Shown here: one piece after another, positions 26,351 through 35,416 of the stretch
Layout of the letters: every line of letters begins with the position of its first letter
How positions within the stretch are numbered: the first letter of the stretch is position 1
Source: Halomonas litopenaei
GTDB lineage: Bacteria; Pseudomonadota; Gammaproteobacteria; Pseudomonadales; Halomonadaceae
NCBI RefSeq assembly: GCF_017303055.1
Contig: NZ_JAEKJT010000005.1
Location: forward strand, 310,001 to 374,000
Length of the DNA stretch: 64,000 bases
Direction: 5' to 3'
Translations under genes and position numbers: made by a program
Notes under the pieces: generated by a model
Seen by the model: only the letters and a program-made list of their open reading frames with translations
Told to the model about the DNA's origin: nothing
Databases searched by the model: none

Positions 26351-28537
26351 ATGACGCAACGCATTACTCGCCATCGCCTTCAGGTGGCCGCCGAGCTGGA
26401 CCAGTTCATCAATGATCAGGCGCTGCCCGGCACAGGTATTGATCCCGAGGACTTCTGGAAAGGCGTAGACGCGATCTTTCACGACCTGGCGCCCGAGAAT
26501 CGTGAGTTGCTGGCCGAACGTGATGCACTGCAGCTCAAGCTTGATGCCTGGCATCGCGAGCACCCCGGCCCGGTCAGTGACATGGCGGCGTATCAAGCCT
26601 TCCTGAAGGACATCGGATATCTGGTGGACCCGCCTGCCAAGGTCGAGGTCACAACCGAGAACGTGGATCGCGAGATCGCGTCTCAAGCCGGCCCGCAGCT
26701 GGTGGTTCCGGTCAACAATGCTCGCTACTCCCTGAATGCGGCCAATGCGCGTTGGGGCAGCCTTTATGATGCCTTGTACGGCACAGACGCGATCTCCGAG
26801 GAGGACGGTTGCGAGAAAGGCTCGAGCTTCAATCCCAAGCGTGGGGCAAAGGTGGTGGCCTACGCTCGCAATGTGCTGGACCAGGCGGCGCCGCTGGCCA
26901 CAGGCTCACATCGTGATGCGGTGAAGTACTTCCTGCGCGACGGCCACCTGGTCGTCTCACTGGAAGGTGGACGCGAGACCGGTCTGAAGGAGCCCGGCAA
27001 GCTGGTGGGATATCAGGGAGATGCCGCTGCGCCCAGCGCTGTGCTGCTGTCCCACCACGGCCTGCACCTGGAAATTCAGGTGGACGACAGTCACCCCATC
27101 GGCAAGACCGATCCGGCTCATGTCAAAGATGTGGTCGTCGAGGCCGCGCTGACCTCCATCATGGACTGTGAGGACTCGGTTGCGGCGGTGGACGCCGAGG
27201 ACAAGGTGGGGGTCTATGCCAGTTGGCTGGGCCTGATGAAAGGAGACCTGACGGCCGAGGTGTCGAAGGGCGGCAGCTCCTTCACCCGTCGCCTGAACCC
27301 GGACCGTCAGTACCTGACGCCGGATGGTGGCGAGCTGACGCTGCCCGGCCGCTCGCTGCTGTTCGTGCGCAACGTCGGTCACCTGATGACCAACCCGGCC
27401 GTGCTGGATGCTGACGGCAACGAATTGCCCGAGGGCATTCTCGACGCCATCATGACCTCATTGATTGCGCTGCATGACCTCAACAAGAGCGATGATCAGC
27501 CGCGCAACTCGCGCACCGGCTCTGTCTATATCGTCAAGCCGAAGATGCACGGTCCGAAGGAAGTGGCGTTTGCCAACACGCTGTTTGGACGCGTCGAAGA
27601 CCTGCTGGGCATGGCTCGCCATACCCTCAAGATGGGGATCATGGACGAGGAGCGGCGTACCTCGGTGAACCTCAAGGCCTGCATCAATGAAGCCACCAGT
27701 CGCGTGGTGTTCATCAACACCGGCTTCCTGGATCGCACCGGCGACGAGATGCATACCGCCATGGAAGCGGGCCCGATGCTGCGCAAGGGCGACATGAAGG
27801 GCGCCGACTGGATCCAGGCTTACGAGCGCAGCAATGTGCTGGTCGGACTGGCCTGTGGCCTGCGTGGTCGTGCTCAGATCGGCAAGGGCATGTGGGCCAT
27901 GCCGGACCTGATGGCGGCCATGATCGAGCAGAAGATTGGTCACCCCAAGGCCGGTGCCAACACCGCATGGGTGCCGTCTCCGACGGCGGCGGCACTGCAC
28001 GCGCTTCACTACCACCAGGTCGACGTGGCCCAGGTGCAGCGCGAGCTCGAGGAACTGGATGAAAGCGAGCAGCGTGAAGAGCTGCTCAAGGCCCTGCTGA
28101 CGATTCCGGTGGTCACCTCCGCGGACTGGTCCGATGAGGCGATTCAGCAGGAGCTGGACAACAACTGTCAGGGTATTCTTGGCTACGTGGTGCGCTGGGT
28201 CGAGCAAGGCGTTGGTGCTTCCAAGGTGCCGGACATTCATGACGTGGGCCTGATGGAAGATCGCGCCACGCTGCGTATTTCCAGCCAGCATATTGCTAAC
28301 TGGCTCTATCACGGCGTAGTGGATGCTGCGCGGGTGGAAGAGACGCTCAAGCGCATGGCGAAGGTGGTGGATGGGCAGAATGAAGGCGACCCGGCCTACA
28401 CGCCGATGAGCCCGGACTTTGCCAACTCCAGCGCTTTCCAGGCCGCCAGCGATCTGATCTTCAAGGGGCGTGAGCAGCCTGCCGGCTACACCGAGCCGCT
28501 GCTGCACCACTGGCGCCAGGTCCACAAGGCGAAGTAA
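26351..28537 (+). CDS. glcB: Malate synthase G
   Basis: Condenses glyoxylate with acetyl-CoA to malate, completing the glyoxylate bypass and glycolate use. The 728-aa length is that of isoform G (E. coli GlcB 723 aa). Typical stretches are the catalytic-region [39 protein letters not shown] with the active-site arginine, and the C-terminal [25 protein letters not shown] precedes the ATG at 26351. It is a single gene with a terminator at 28568; no glycolate oxidase genes are nearby. Confidence 0.96.
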   Translation: MTQRITRHRLQVAAELDQFINDQALPGTGIDPEDFWKGVDAIFHDLAPENRELLAERDALQLKLDAWHREHPGPVSDMAAYQAFLKDIGYLVDPPAKVEVTTENVDREIASQAGPQLVVPVNNARYSLNAANARWGSLYDALYGTDAISEEDGCEKGSSFNPKRGAKVVAYARNVLDQAAPLATGSHRDAVKYFLRDGHLVVSLEGGRETGLKEPGKLVGYQGDAAAPSAVLLSHHGLHLEIQVDDSHPIGKTDPAHVKDVVVEAALTSIMDCEDSVAAVDAEDKVGVYASWLGLMKGDLTAEVSKGGSSFTRRLNPDRQYLTPDGGELTLPGRSLLFVRNVGHLMTNPAVLDADGNELPEGILDAIMTSLIALHDLNKSDDQPRNSRTGSVYIVKPKMHGPKEVAFANTLFGRVEDLLGMARHTLKMGIMDEERRTSVNLKACINEATSRVVFINTGFLDRTGDEMHTAMEAGPMLRKGDMKGADWIQAYERSNVLVGLACGLRGRAQIGKGMWAMPDLMAAMIEQKIGHPKAGANTAWVPSPTAAALHALHYHQVDVAQVQRELEELDESEQREELLKALLTIPVVTSADWSDEAIQQELDNNCQGILGYVVRWVEQGVGASKVPDIHDVGLMEDRATLRISSQHIANWLYHGVVDAARVEETLKRMAKVVDGQNEGDPAYTPMSPDFANSSAFQAASDLIFKGREQPAGYTEPLLHHWRQVHKAK

Positions 28538-28567
28538 AACGCTCAAGACGTTGTCGAGCGCATCACC

Positions 28568-28599
28568 AGCACCCCCGGAACCCTGTTTCCGGGGGTGCT
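28568..28599 (+). terminator. Intrinsic terminator after glcB
   Basis: AGCACCCCCGGAA (28568-28580) pairs perfectly with 28587-28599 over a 6-base loop, 31 bp past the glcB stop. The following sequence (GCGTTGTG) is only moderately T-rich. Confidence 0.7.
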
Positions 28600-28688
28600 G
28601 CGTTGTGCCCTGGTGGCAAGGGCGTTGAGGTATGGTGTCGCGCCTTGGGGTATGGTGAAGTCGCTGGACTGCTTTCAGGGAGAGAGCC

Positions 28689-29102
28689 ATGACCGTGATG
28701 ACCGCCGCCGCCATCGAGGATTTTCTCGATGATGTCTTCCCACAGCGCTGTGGCACCATCGAGGCCGTGTCCGAGATGCGTGCGACCATGAGTCTGGCCA
28801 TCGAGGACGAGCATTTGCGACCCGGTGCCAGTGTGTCAGGTCCCACCATGATGGGCCTGGCCGACGTGTGTCTGTACGTGGCCATCCTGGCACAGATAGG
28901 CCCAGAACCCATGGCCGTCACCAGTAACCTCAACTGCCATTTTCTGCGTCGCGCGCGGGGTGATCGCGACCTTATCGCCAATGCCCGGTTGATCAAGCTT
29001 GGGCGACGTCTGGCGGTGGGGGAGGTAGAGCTGTTCTCTGATGGAGATGAGGCGCCGGTGGCCCATGTGACGGCGACCTACGTGCTGCCGGACGCTGACT
29101 GA
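28689..29102 (+). CDS. PaaI-family thioesterase
   Basis: A 137-aa hot-dog-fold protein. The helix-region motif RPGASVSGPTMMGLADVCLY corresponds to the active-site segment of PaaI-type acyl-CoA thioesterases, and VTSNLNCHFLRRARGDRDLI is the following strand pair. It probably hydrolyses aryl- or acyl-CoA esters in the cytosol; the substrate is unknown. GGGAGAGAG precedes the ATG. It converges on the DUF423 gene with only 3 bp between. Confidence 0.85.
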   Translation: MTVMTAAAIEDFLDDVFPQRCGTIEAVSEMRATMSLAIEDEHLRPGASVSGPTMMGLADVCLYVAILAQIGPEPMAVTSNLNCHFLRRARGDRDLIANARLIKLGRRLAVGEVELFSDGDEAPVAHVTATYVLPDAD

Positions 29103-29105
29103 TGA

Positions 29106-29498
29106 TCAGCGGGGCTGACGCCAAAGTCCCCAGGCGAGGGCCAGCCATCCCAGCAGCAACAGCGTACCGCCGATGGGGGTGATCACCCCGAGTGGGCCCA
29201 GCCCGGCACCTGCCAGTCCCGCCATGGCCATGGCGTAGAGTGACCCCGAGAACAGCAGCACCCCCACGAGCCACAGTTTCAGGGCCAGCAATTGAGCAGG
29301 GATCGGGAACTGCGACCGCCATGCCAGCACGGCCATGGCGGCCAGGGTGTGCCATGCCTGGTAGCGCACGCCGGTGACAAAGGCCGCCGACAGGCGCTCC
29401 GGCAAGCGGTCATGTAGACCATGGGCGGCGAAGGCCCCGAGGCCGACGACGCAGGCCCCGGACAGGGCCAGGGTGATCCACCAGTGGCGATCAGGCAT
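29106..29498 (-). CDS. DUF423 family membrane protein (YgdD-like)
   Basis: A 130-aa inner-membrane protein with four helices. The family pattern is clear: GAFAAHGLHDRLPERLSAAF, then GVRYQAWHTLAAM, then LFSGSLYAM and TPIGGTLLLLGWLALA. The role of DUF423/YgdD proteins is unknown. It is divergent from thiS. Confidence 0.86.
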   Translation of the reverse strand: MPDRHWWITLALSGACVVGLGAFAAHGLHDRLPERLSAAFVTGVRYQAWHTLAAMAVLAWRSQFPIPAQLLALKLWLVGVLLFSGSLYAMAMAGLAGAGLGPLGVITPIGGTLLLLGWLALAWGLWRQPR

Positions 29499-29638
29499 TA
29501 GGGGGTCTCTCTGTGGGTGAGGCGTGAAGCGTCTGCCGGCGGCCGGGACAGTTGCAAGGAATCTGCCCCCAACCGTACCCCGAGACGCTGTGAGTCGCTA
29601 CAATGTGGGCCCCGCGACATCTTGAAAATGAGGTGGCC

Positions 29639-29839
29639 ATGCAGATCCAGCTCAATGGTGAGCCCCACGCCCTCGACCGCGAACAGACCGTGGCAGAGTT
29701 GATTGACGCGCTCGGCCTGGGTGGTCGGCGTATCGCCGTCGAACTCAACGAGGATATCGTGCCGCGCAGCCAGCACGCGCAGACGCCGCTGGCCGATGGC
29801 GACAGGATCGAGATCGTCCACGCTATCGGAGGTGGTTGA
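29639..29839 (+). CDS. thiS: Sulfur carrier protein ThiS
   Basis: A 66-aa ubiquitin-like protein whose C-terminal Gly-Gly is adenylated and thiocarboxylated to donate sulfur to the thiazole of thiamine. It starts MQIQLNGEPHALDREQTVAE and ends AIGGG, one Gly beyond the usual GG. GAGGTGG precedes the ATG. thiG follows 78 bp later. No thiF or thiH is seen nearby. I found no recognisable TPP riboswitch upstream. Confidence 0.92.
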   Translation: MQIQLNGEPHALDREQTVAELIDALGLGGRRIAVELNEDIVPRSQHAQTPLADGDRIEIVHAIGGG

Positions 29840-29917
29840 GGCGAGCCATCCCGCTTCACTCTCATGGTGCGCCGCTCGACGGCGGCCCAGAATCGCTTTG
29901 CGAGTAAGGACCAGAGC

Positions 29918-30712
29918 ATGACCGATATCTTTCAGGACAGCCCGCTACGGGTCGCCGGCTACAGCTTTTCTTCACGCTTGCTGGTCGGGACCGGCAAGTA
30001 CAAGGACTTTGACGAGACCGGCGATGCCATCGCCGCCAGTGGCGCGGATGTTGTCACCTTTGCGGTGCGCCGCACCAATCTGGGCCAGGAAGCCGGCGAG
30101 CCGAACCTGCTCGACGTCGTCCCACCTGAGCGTTACACCCTGCTGCCCAATACGGCAGGTTGCTACAACGCCAAGGACGCTGTGCGCACCTGTCGCCTTG
30201 CCCGTGAGCTGCTGGATGGTCACAAGCTGGTCAAGCTTGAAGTGCTGGGCGATGACAACACCTTGTATCCCAACGTGGTGGAGACCCTCAAGGCGGCTGA
30301 AACCCTGGTAGCCGATGGTTTCGACGTCATGGTCTACACCAGCGATGACCCCATCGTAGCCCGAGAGCTCGAGGCGATCGGCTGCTGCGCGGTGATGCCC
30401 CTGGGTTCACTGATCGGCTCCGGCCAAGGCATTCAAAACCCCTACAATGTGCGGTTGATCATCGAGCAGGCCAAGGTGCCCGTGCTGGTGGATGCCGGCA
30501 TTGGCACCGCATCAGAAGCCGCGTTAGCCATGGAGCTGGGCTGCGACGGGGTGCTGATGAATTCCGCCATTGCCCACGCGCGCCAGCCGGTATTGATGGC
30601 CGAAGCCATGAAGCACGCGGTACAGGCCGGGCGCCAGGCGTTTCTTGCCGGGCGCATGCCTCGTCGCAACGCTGAAGCCTCCTCACCTTTCGCTGGACGC
30701 ATCAACGTGTGA
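29918..30712 (+). CDS. thiG: Thiazole synthase
   Basis: A 264-aa TIM-barrel enzyme forming the thiamine thiazole from 1-deoxyxylulose 5-phosphate (made by dxs), dehydroglycine and ThiS thiocarboxylate. Motifs: [11 protein letters not shown] near 24, the Schiff-base lysine of [10 protein letters not shown] at residue 106, and [21 protein letters not shown] start at the ATG at 29918 ([10 protein letters not shown]); the frame opens 18 codons earlier. It is in an operon with thiS. Confidence 0.95.
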   Translation: MTDIFQDSPLRVAGYSFSSRLLVGTGKYKDFDETGDAIAASGADVVTFAVRRTNLGQEAGEPNLLDVVPPERYTLLPNTAGCYNAKDAVRTCRLARELLDGHKLVKLEVLGDDNTLYPNVVETLKAAETLVADGFDVMVYTSDDPIVARELEAIGCCAVMPLGSLIGSGQGIQNPYNVRLIIEQAKVPVLVDAGIGTASEAALAMELGCDGVLMNSAIAHARQPVLMAEAMKHAVQAGRQAFLAGRMPRRNAEASSPFAGRINV

Positions 30713-30821
30713 AGCCGGCCTTGGGAACGCGCTGTCGTCATGTTGCCAGTGCAGCAGTGGCGGCAGCGCTTTCCGCAGAAGCGCTGCTCACCAGTCACTT
30801 TTCACGCCGCCAGACACCATC

Positions 30822-31568
30822 ATGACCGATCAAGAGCGCCCGCAAGAGGGCAAGAATACTGGCCCCGAAGGGCCCGAGGCACCGCTGCATCGTCGCGGTA
30901 TCAAGAGCTATGTGCTGAGGGCCGGGCGCATGACCCAGGCGCAGACGCGTGGGTTGGAAGAGGTATGGCCGAAGCTTGGCCTGACGCTGGATCAAGGGCG
31001 CCAGGACCTCGACGCGTTGTTTGGACGCAGCGCCCCTAGAGTCGTTGAAATCGGCTTTGGCATGGGGGCATCACTGGTCGAGCAGGCTGAAACTCATCCG
31101 GATACTGACTTTATCGGCATTGAAGTGCATGCGCCGGGAGTCGGCAAGTTGCTGGATGAAGCCGACAAGCGTGGGCTGACCAACCTCAGGGTGTATCGCG
31201 AGGATGCCCTGGCGGTGCTCGAGCAATGTTTGCCGGAAGCCAGCCTGACCACCCTCCAGCTGTTTTTCCCGGACCCTTGGCCGAAGAAGAAGCACCACAA
31301 GCGGCGTATCGTTCAGCCAGCCTTTGTGGAGCTGGTGCGCCAGCGGCTCAAGCCGGGCGGCACCCTGCACATGGCGACCGACTGGGAGGCCTACGCCGAG
31401 TGGATGGCCGAGGTCATGGATGAGGCGCCGGGCTACGTCAATACGGCGACCGAGGAGACGACACCCTATGTGCCGCGTCCCGACTTTCGTCCGTTGACCA
31501 AGTTTGAGGCGCGGGGCGAACGGCTCGGTCACGGTGTCTGGGACCTGATTTACCGCCGCGCCGAGTAA
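30822..31568 (+). CDS. trmB: tRNA (guanine-N7-)-methyltransferase
   Basis: A 248-aa SAM-dependent enzyme making m7G46 in tRNA variable loops. It has the SAM motif [12 protein letters not shown], the [13 protein letters not shown] acidic strand, and the TrmB signature [20 protein letters not shown]. The ATG at 30822 gives a usual TrmB length; the frame is open upstream within thiG. Its last 131 bp are overlapped on the other strand by the C-terminus of the EamA transporter. Confidence 0.94.
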   Translation: MTDQERPQEGKNTGPEGPEAPLHRRGIKSYVLRAGRMTQAQTRGLEEVWPKLGLTLDQGRQDLDALFGRSAPRVVEIGFGMGASLVEQAETHPDTDFIGIEVHAPGVGKLLDEADKRGLTNLRVYREDALAVLEQCLPEASLTTLQLFFPDPWPKKKHHKRRIVQPAFVELVRQRLKPGGTLHMATDWEAYAEWMAEVMDEAPGYVNTATEETTPYVPRPDFRPLTKFEARGERLGHGVWDLIYRRAE

Positions 31569-32574
31569 GCCGCGCATCGGCTCCTCGCCCTGGACGCTGG
31601 CGCCCTGCAGCCAGCGCCCACAGGGCACCGAGCAACGACACGACCAGGCCACTCAGGCCAAGCATGTCGGTACGATCGCCGAGCAGGACGACACTCAATG
31701 CCAGTGTCACTGCGGGCGTCAGCGCGATCAGTGCCGAGGTCGGTGTGACCCCGAAGCGGCCGAGACTGGCGACGAAAAAGCCGTAGCCTCCGAAGGTCGA
31801 CAGCAGCACCAGCCAGATCAGCGCCACGCCGCTGTCGAGTGTCAGTGGTGGCGGCGTGGGCACGCCTGGCTCCAACAGCAGTGCTGCGACCACAAAGACC
31901 AGCGTGGCAGCGCTCAGCTGCAGGGCTAGCCGCAGCACCAGGGAGAGTGGCTCAGGACGCGCATGCTGGGAGCCCGGGCGTGAGGTGTCAGGGGGTGTCA
32001 GCACGCTGCCCAGAGAGACCGCCGCCACCGCGAGCAACGGTAGCAGATAGGCCCACCAGGGCGCGCCACCGGCACTCTGCATGTCACCGGTGATCATGGC
32101 AGCGGCGCCCAAGGTGGCCAGTCCCATGCCCCACCACTGAGCCTTCTCACTTTTCTCATGGAGCAGGTGCTTGGCCAGCAAGGCAGCCGCCAATGGCTGC
32201 AGGGCTCCGATCAATGCAGCCACCGAAGCACTCACCCCTTCCGCCACGGCGATCAACATCGCCAGCAGATAGACGCCAACGGTCAGACTGCCGGTCAGCA
32301 GTTCATGCTGAACCTGTTGTCGATTCGGGCGCAATCCGGGGCGTCGCCTGAGACAGGCCACCACGACCCAGGCCAGCGCCGCAGCCAGAGCGAAACGGTA
32401 GCTGTAGAGGCCCAACACAGGAGTGTTCAGCTCCACCGCCAGACGACTGCCCACGAAGCCACTGCTCCAGCAGAGCACGAAACCTGCTGCGAGACAGCAA
32501 GCTCCGACGGTCGTGCTGGGGGCGGTGAGAAGGCCGCGGTGCCCGACGTTTAGCGAAAGGGTGGGTCTTTGCAT
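31438..32574 (-). CDS. EamA/DMT-family transporter with unusual C-terminal tail
   Basis: A 378-aa protein with ten helices in two EamA repeats. The first holds [13 protein letters not shown] near 35 and the second ends [20 protein letters not shown]. The last 55 residues are hydrophilic, Arg- and Pro-rich, and are encoded antisense to the 3' end of trmB, so the frame has run past the usual family end. AGGAGGT sits four bases before the ATG. It is divergent from the LysR gene at 32697 and probably its target. The substrate is unknown (amino-acid or metabolite efflux is typical). Confidence 0.82.
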   Translation of the reverse strand: MQRPTLSLNVGHRGLLTAPSTTVGACCLAAGFVLCWSSGFVGSRLAVELNTPVLGLYSYRFALAAALAWVVVACLRRRPGLRPNRQQVQHELLTGSLTVGVYLLAMLIAVAEGVSASVAALIGALQPLAAALLAKHLLHEKSEKAQWWGMGLATLGAAAMITGDMQSAGGAPWWAYLLPLLAVAAVSLGSVLTPPDTSRPGSQHARPEPLSLVLRLALQLSAATLVFVVAALLLEPGVPTPPPLTLDSGVALIWLVLLSTFGGYGFFVASLGRFGVTPTSALIALTPAVTLALSVVLLGDRTDMLGLSGLVVSLLGALWALAAGRQRPGRGADARLTRRGGKSGPRHRDRAVRPAPQTWSTDESRDAAHRVSSPRSPY

Positions 32575-32636
32575 CGTTACCTCCTCTAGGCATCGGTGGA
32601 TGAGTCAGCGTTGGCTTAGTCTGCCCAGATGCTAGA

Positions 32637-32653
32637 CTTTCGAGTAGCGAAAG
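32637..32653. promoter_or_regulatory. LysR-type operator between EamA transporter and lysR
   Basis: CTTTCG-AGTAG-CGAAAG, a perfect 6-bp inverted repeat containing T-N11-A, in the 122-bp divergent gap, 63 bp from the transporter start and 44 bp from the regulator start. Confidence 0.62.
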
Positions 32654-32696
32654 CTTTTGCACGCTGACTTCAATGTTGCTTAACCCTGGAGGAGGT

Positions 32697-33623
32697 ATGG
32701 GAGAGGGCCCATCGTTGGATCTTGAAGCATTGCGCAGCTTTGTCACGGTGGCCCAGCAGGGCAGTCTGGCGGGGGCTGCGGCTCTGCGTCATCGCACTGT
32801 CAGTGCCTTGAGCATGCAGATCAAACGCCTGGAGGAACGCCTGGACGCGCGGCTGTTGATACGCGGCCCACGGGGCGTATCGCCGTCGCCGGCGGGTGAA
32901 GCCTTGCTCCAGGAAGCGCGTGAACTGCTGCGCCAGCACGATAGCCTGGTGGCCAGGCTGACAGGACAGGGATTGAGTGGTCGGGTGCGTTTCGGGATGC
33001 CTGAAGGCTATGCGCCGCATTTGGTGGAGCAGATCCTGCCTGATTTCCTGGCCAGCCATCCCAATGTCTTGCTGGAGGCGGTGACGGCGCCGAGTGGAGA
33101 GTTGGCGCGTCGCCTGGAACGCGGCGAGCTGTCGCTGGCCGTCGCGCTGGACCGACCCCATCAGCTGGGAGCGGGAGAGTCACTGTGGCAGACCGCCCCG
33201 GTGTGGGCTGCCTCGCGTGAATTTCGTCTCACGGATGACGCGCCGCTGCCGCTTGCTCTGCACCCTCTGGACTGCCCATTCCGCTCTCTCGGTGTAGAGG
33301 CCCTCGACAGCCAGGGGCGTGATTGGTACGCCGTCTTTACCAGTACCAGTATCCATGCCGTCGAGAAGGCCGTAGAAGTCGGCTTGGCCGTGAGCATTCT
33401 CGACCGCCAGCGGCTGACGCCCAGAATGCGAGTACTGGATGAGCGAGACGGGCTTCCTGAGCTGAGTCACTCTCACGCGTGTCTGTACTTCAGCAGGCGA
33501 ATTGCGGCGGCGTCATGGCCAGCCGTAGACGCCCTGGCGACCTTGCTGCGACAGCGCCTGTCGGGTGCCGGGCCCTGGCCTGCCCATGGTCGCGAGTCAC
33601 GACAGATGAACGCGGGTAGCTGA
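32697..33623 (+). CDS. LysR-family transcriptional regulator
   Basis: A 308-aa LysR protein with an N-terminal helix-turn-helix (LRSFVTVAQQGSLAGAAALR, then TVSALSMQIKRLEERL) and an effector domain resembling the HexA/LrhA group (GMPEGYAPHLVEQILPDFL). GGAGG lies four bases before the ATG at 32697; an ATG at 32673 has no ribosome site. It is divergent from the EamA transporter across an inverted repeat. The first small-RNA unit ends just beyond its stop. Confidence 0.86.
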   Translation: MGEGPSLDLEALRSFVTVAQQGSLAGAAALRHRTVSALSMQIKRLEERLDARLLIRGPRGVSPSPAGEALLQEARELLRQHDSLVARLTGQGLSGRVRFGMPEGYAPHLVEQILPDFLASHPNVLLEAVTAPSGELARRLERGELSLAVALDRPHQLGAGESLWQTAPVWAASREFRLTDDAPLPLALHPLDCPFRSLGVEALDSQGRDWYAVFTSTSIHAVEKAVEVGLAVSILDRQRLTPRMRVLDERDGLPELSHSHACLYFSRRIAAASWPAVDALATLLRQRLSGAGPWPAHGRESRQMNAGS

Positions 33624-33651
33624 CGGAGAGCGTCTCGAGGGTAGGCGGAGC

Positions 33652-33773
33652 ACAAAAGAAAACCGCTCCAGAGGGAGCGGTGAAAGGACCGTGACTAGCA
33701 ATGAGGAGGAGAAACCAGATAGCGACTGGCAGAGTCTGTATCTGGTGTCAGTGGCTCATCAACACTGACAACA
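33652..33773 (-). ncRNA. Tandem Fur-type small RNA 1 (downstream copy)
   Basis: Predicted transcript of about 120 nt on the minus strand, without a gene call. In order: a 5' hairpin TGTCAGTG/CACTGACA (33746-33770); a second hairpin CCAGATA/TATCTGG (33715-33745); an unpaired tract with UUUCUCCUCCUCAUUG; then the terminator ACCGCTCC-AGAG-GGAGCGGT (33662-33681) followed by TTTTCTTTTG. The 41 nt at 33686-33726 are identical in all three units. The 5' hairpin and terminator differ from units 2 and 3 by paired changes. A -35 and Fur-like box lie upstream (33782-33805). The exact 5' end is a guess. Confidence 0.72.
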
Positions 33774-33781
33774 TCAGCGTA

Positions 33782-33805
33782 AATCATTCTCATTTTCCCC
33801 GTCAA
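33782..33805 (-). promoter_or_regulatory. Promoter with Fur-like box, small RNA 1
   Basis: On the minus strand TTGACG (33805-33800) is followed by AATGAGAATGATT (33794-33782), which matches the Fur-box core ATGATAATCATT at 10 of 12 positions. A further GAATTCTCGTT element and A-rich tract lie upstream. A bound Fur dimer would cover the spacer and -10 region. Confidence 0.7.
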
Positions 33806-33909
33806 GCGTAACGAGAATTCTTTTTATTCATGCCTTCTGAGCGTCGTTGATCTCTGGCTGGCTGCGTTGGTCTGCGTTGGTCTGGAAAGGGGGAAACAAA
33901 AAGGGGAAA

Positions 33910-34030
33910 TGAAAAAGCCGCTCCCAAGGGGGAGCGGCGAAGGACCGTGACTAGCAATGAGGAGGAGAAACCAGATAGCGACGAACAACGCCTGGTATCT
34001 GGTGTCGGCGGCTCATCAACGCCGACAAGG
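33910..34030 (-). ncRNA. Tandem Fur-type small RNA 2 (middle copy)
   Basis: Same architecture as unit 1: 5' hairpin TGTCGGCG/CGCCGACA (34003-34027), where three base pairs differ from unit 1 by compensatory change; second hairpin CCAGATA/TATCTGG; the identical 41-nt core (33942-33982); and the terminator GCCGCTCCC/GGGAGCGGC (33917-33938) followed by TTTTT. A one-base length difference between the core and the 5' hairpin breaks any shared reading frame with units 1 and 3, arguing for RNA function. The 5' end is approximate. Confidence 0.74.
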
Positions 34031-34038
34031 TAAGCGTA

Positions 34039-34062
34039 AATCATTCTCATTGATCGCGTCAA
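34039..34062 (-). promoter_or_regulatory. Promoter with Fur-like box, small RNA 2
   Basis: TTGACG (34062-34057) followed by AATGAGAATGATT (34051-34039) on the minus strand, with the same spacing as units 1 and 3. Upstream is AAAAAATATTCTTG, an A-tract plus a second ATTCT element. Confidence 0.7.
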
Positions 34063-34155
34063 TACAAACAAGAATATTTTTTATTTAAGGCGGCGGCCAG
34101 CGCTGCTGATGCCATCGCGTTGGCCTGGCCGATCGCGGAATGGCCACAGGCCACA

Positions 34156-34278
34156 ATAGAAAAAGCCGCTTCCAAGGGGAAGCGGCGAAAGGACCGTGAC
34201 TAGCAATGAGGAGGAGAAACCAGATAGCGACTGGCAATGCCTGTATCTGGTGTCGGCGACTCATCAACGCCGACGAAG
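34156..34278 (-). ncRNA. Tandem Fur-type small RNA 3 (upstream copy)
   Basis: Third unit, about 120 nt. 5' hairpin TGTCGGCG/CGCCGACG (34251-34275, outermost pair lost), second hairpin CAGATA/TATCTG, identical 41-nt core (34191-34231), terminator GCCGCTTCC/GGAAGCGGC (34165-34186) with a compensatory C-G to T-A change, then TTTTTCTATTG. Core starts are 256 and 249 bp apart across the three units, a tandem triplication. It lies just downstream of the AEC transporter gene, which is transcribed in the same direction. Confidence 0.74.
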
Positions 34279-34285
34279 TAAGCGT

Positions 34286-34310
34286 AATTCATTCTCATTC
34301 GCTTCGTCAA
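34286..34310 (-). promoter_or_regulatory. Promoter with Fur-like box, small RNA 3
   Basis: TTGACG (34310-34305) followed by AATGAGAATGAATT (34299-34286) on the minus strand. It has one change in the Fur-box core compared with units 1 and 2; upstream AAAAAAGATTCTCG repeats the accessory element. Confidence 0.68.
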
Positions 34311-34348
34311 CACAAACGAGAATCTTTTTTATATAGGGGCTGTGCGGC

Positions 34349-35260
34349 TCAGGTCAGCTGCATCCACAGTGGCAGCGTCAGCATCGCGGCCAGGGTCTGC
34401 GCCGTGATCAGCCCGGCCATCAACTCAGCGTCGCCACCGAGTTGGCGCGCGAGAATATAGGCAGAGGTGGCGGTGGGCAGCGCAGCAAACAACAGCGCCA
34501 CATTCAGGCTGACCGGATCGAGCCCGCAGACCCAACCAAGTGCGAGGACCAGTGCTGGCATGAGGATGAGCTTGGCCAGACTCGAGACCCACAGGCCCAG
34601 GTCCCGGCGAAGCAGTGCCTGGGGACGAAGTGCCACGCCGACAGCCACCAGACCAAGGGGAAGCGCAGCTCGACCCAGCAGTTCCAGCGTACCGGCCGAC
34701 CAGCCAGGCAGACCGATGCCAGACAGGTTGAGCCCAATGCCGATCAGGCACGCCAGGATCAGAGGGTTCTGGGCCAGTGCCCACAGCGAGCGCCAGAGCC
34801 CGGAACGTCCCAGGGTTCCGGCGGCAATAAAGGTCAGCACACACAGGACATTGACGGTCGGAATCATCAGCGCCAGCGCTACCGCCGCGACGGTCGCGCC
34901 CTGGCTGCCGTGCAAGGCGGCCGCCCCTGCCACCCCGACATAGGTGTTGAAGCGAACGGCCCCCTGAAAGACCGATGTAAAGGCGGCGGCGTCAAGGCCA
35001 AGGCGCGGCTTGCACCACCAGAGCAGCAAGGATAGGGCAAGCATGGTGCCGAGCAGGACCACGGCCAGCCGAACCACCGGAACCTGGCTGATATCTGCGC
35101 GTGCCAGAGTCGCGACCAGCATGGCAGGAAACAGCAGAAAGTAGATCAGCCGTTCCATGCGTGCCCAGAAGTCGCCACCGGGGAAACGTGCAAGCCCGAG
35201 CAGAGCACCCAGCAATATCAGCAGGAAGAGAGGGCCAAGGGCCGCGGTGATGGAGGCCAT
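34349..35260 (-). CDS. AEC-family transporter
   Basis: A 303-aa auxin-efflux-carrier-family permease with ten helices: an N-terminal LGPLFLLILLGALLG, the conserved RFNTYVGVAGAAALHG near residue 103, a cytoplasmic loop after about 155, and a C-terminal ATSAYILARQLGGDAELMAG with the half-repeat characteristic of the family. Bacterial members export or import organic acids such as malate; the substrate here is unknown. Divergent from the SCO operon. Its stop is 39 bp from the promoter of small RNA 3. Confidence 0.88.
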   Translation of the reverse strand: MASITAALGPLFLLILLGALLGLARFPGGDFWARMERLIYFLLFPAMLVATLARADISQVPVVRLAVVLLGTMLALSLLLWWCKPRLGLDAAAFTSVFQGAVRFNTYVGVAGAAALHGSQGATVAAVALALMIPTVNVLCVLTFIAAGTLGRSGLWRSLWALAQNPLILACLIGIGLNLSGIGLPGWSAGTLELLGRAALPLGLVAVGVALRPQALLRRDLGLWVSSLAKLILMPALVLALGWVCGLDPVSLNVALLFAALPTATSAYILARQLGGDAELMAGLITAQTLAAMLTLPLWMQLT

Positions 35261-35416
35261 GTACGATCCTTGTTCGAATGACGCCCGAGGCGACGTGGTG
35301 ATGCGTTGTTGTCAGTCCAGCGCGTTGATAACTGCGACATTGTCGCGCAGGGGGCTTCGGGATTTTGCTGATAAGCTAAGGTGACACCCATTCTGCTCTG
35401 GAGGTCGTCCTCCAAC

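Noticed and set aside
29499..29638. TPP riboswitch upstream of thiS (and upstream of thiD at 49379-49437).
   Set aside because: I could not find the CUGAGA or the conserved ACC-CUGAUC-type core; the thiD leader is too short.
33700..34300. A possible conserved 30-residue peptide in the small-RNA units (M-I/N-YA ... TPDT ... ASRYLVSPPHC).
   Set aside because: The frame is broken in the middle unit, substitutions between the other two are mostly nonsynonymous, and the ATG lies in the Fur-like box before the likely transcription start. Paired stem changes favour RNA.
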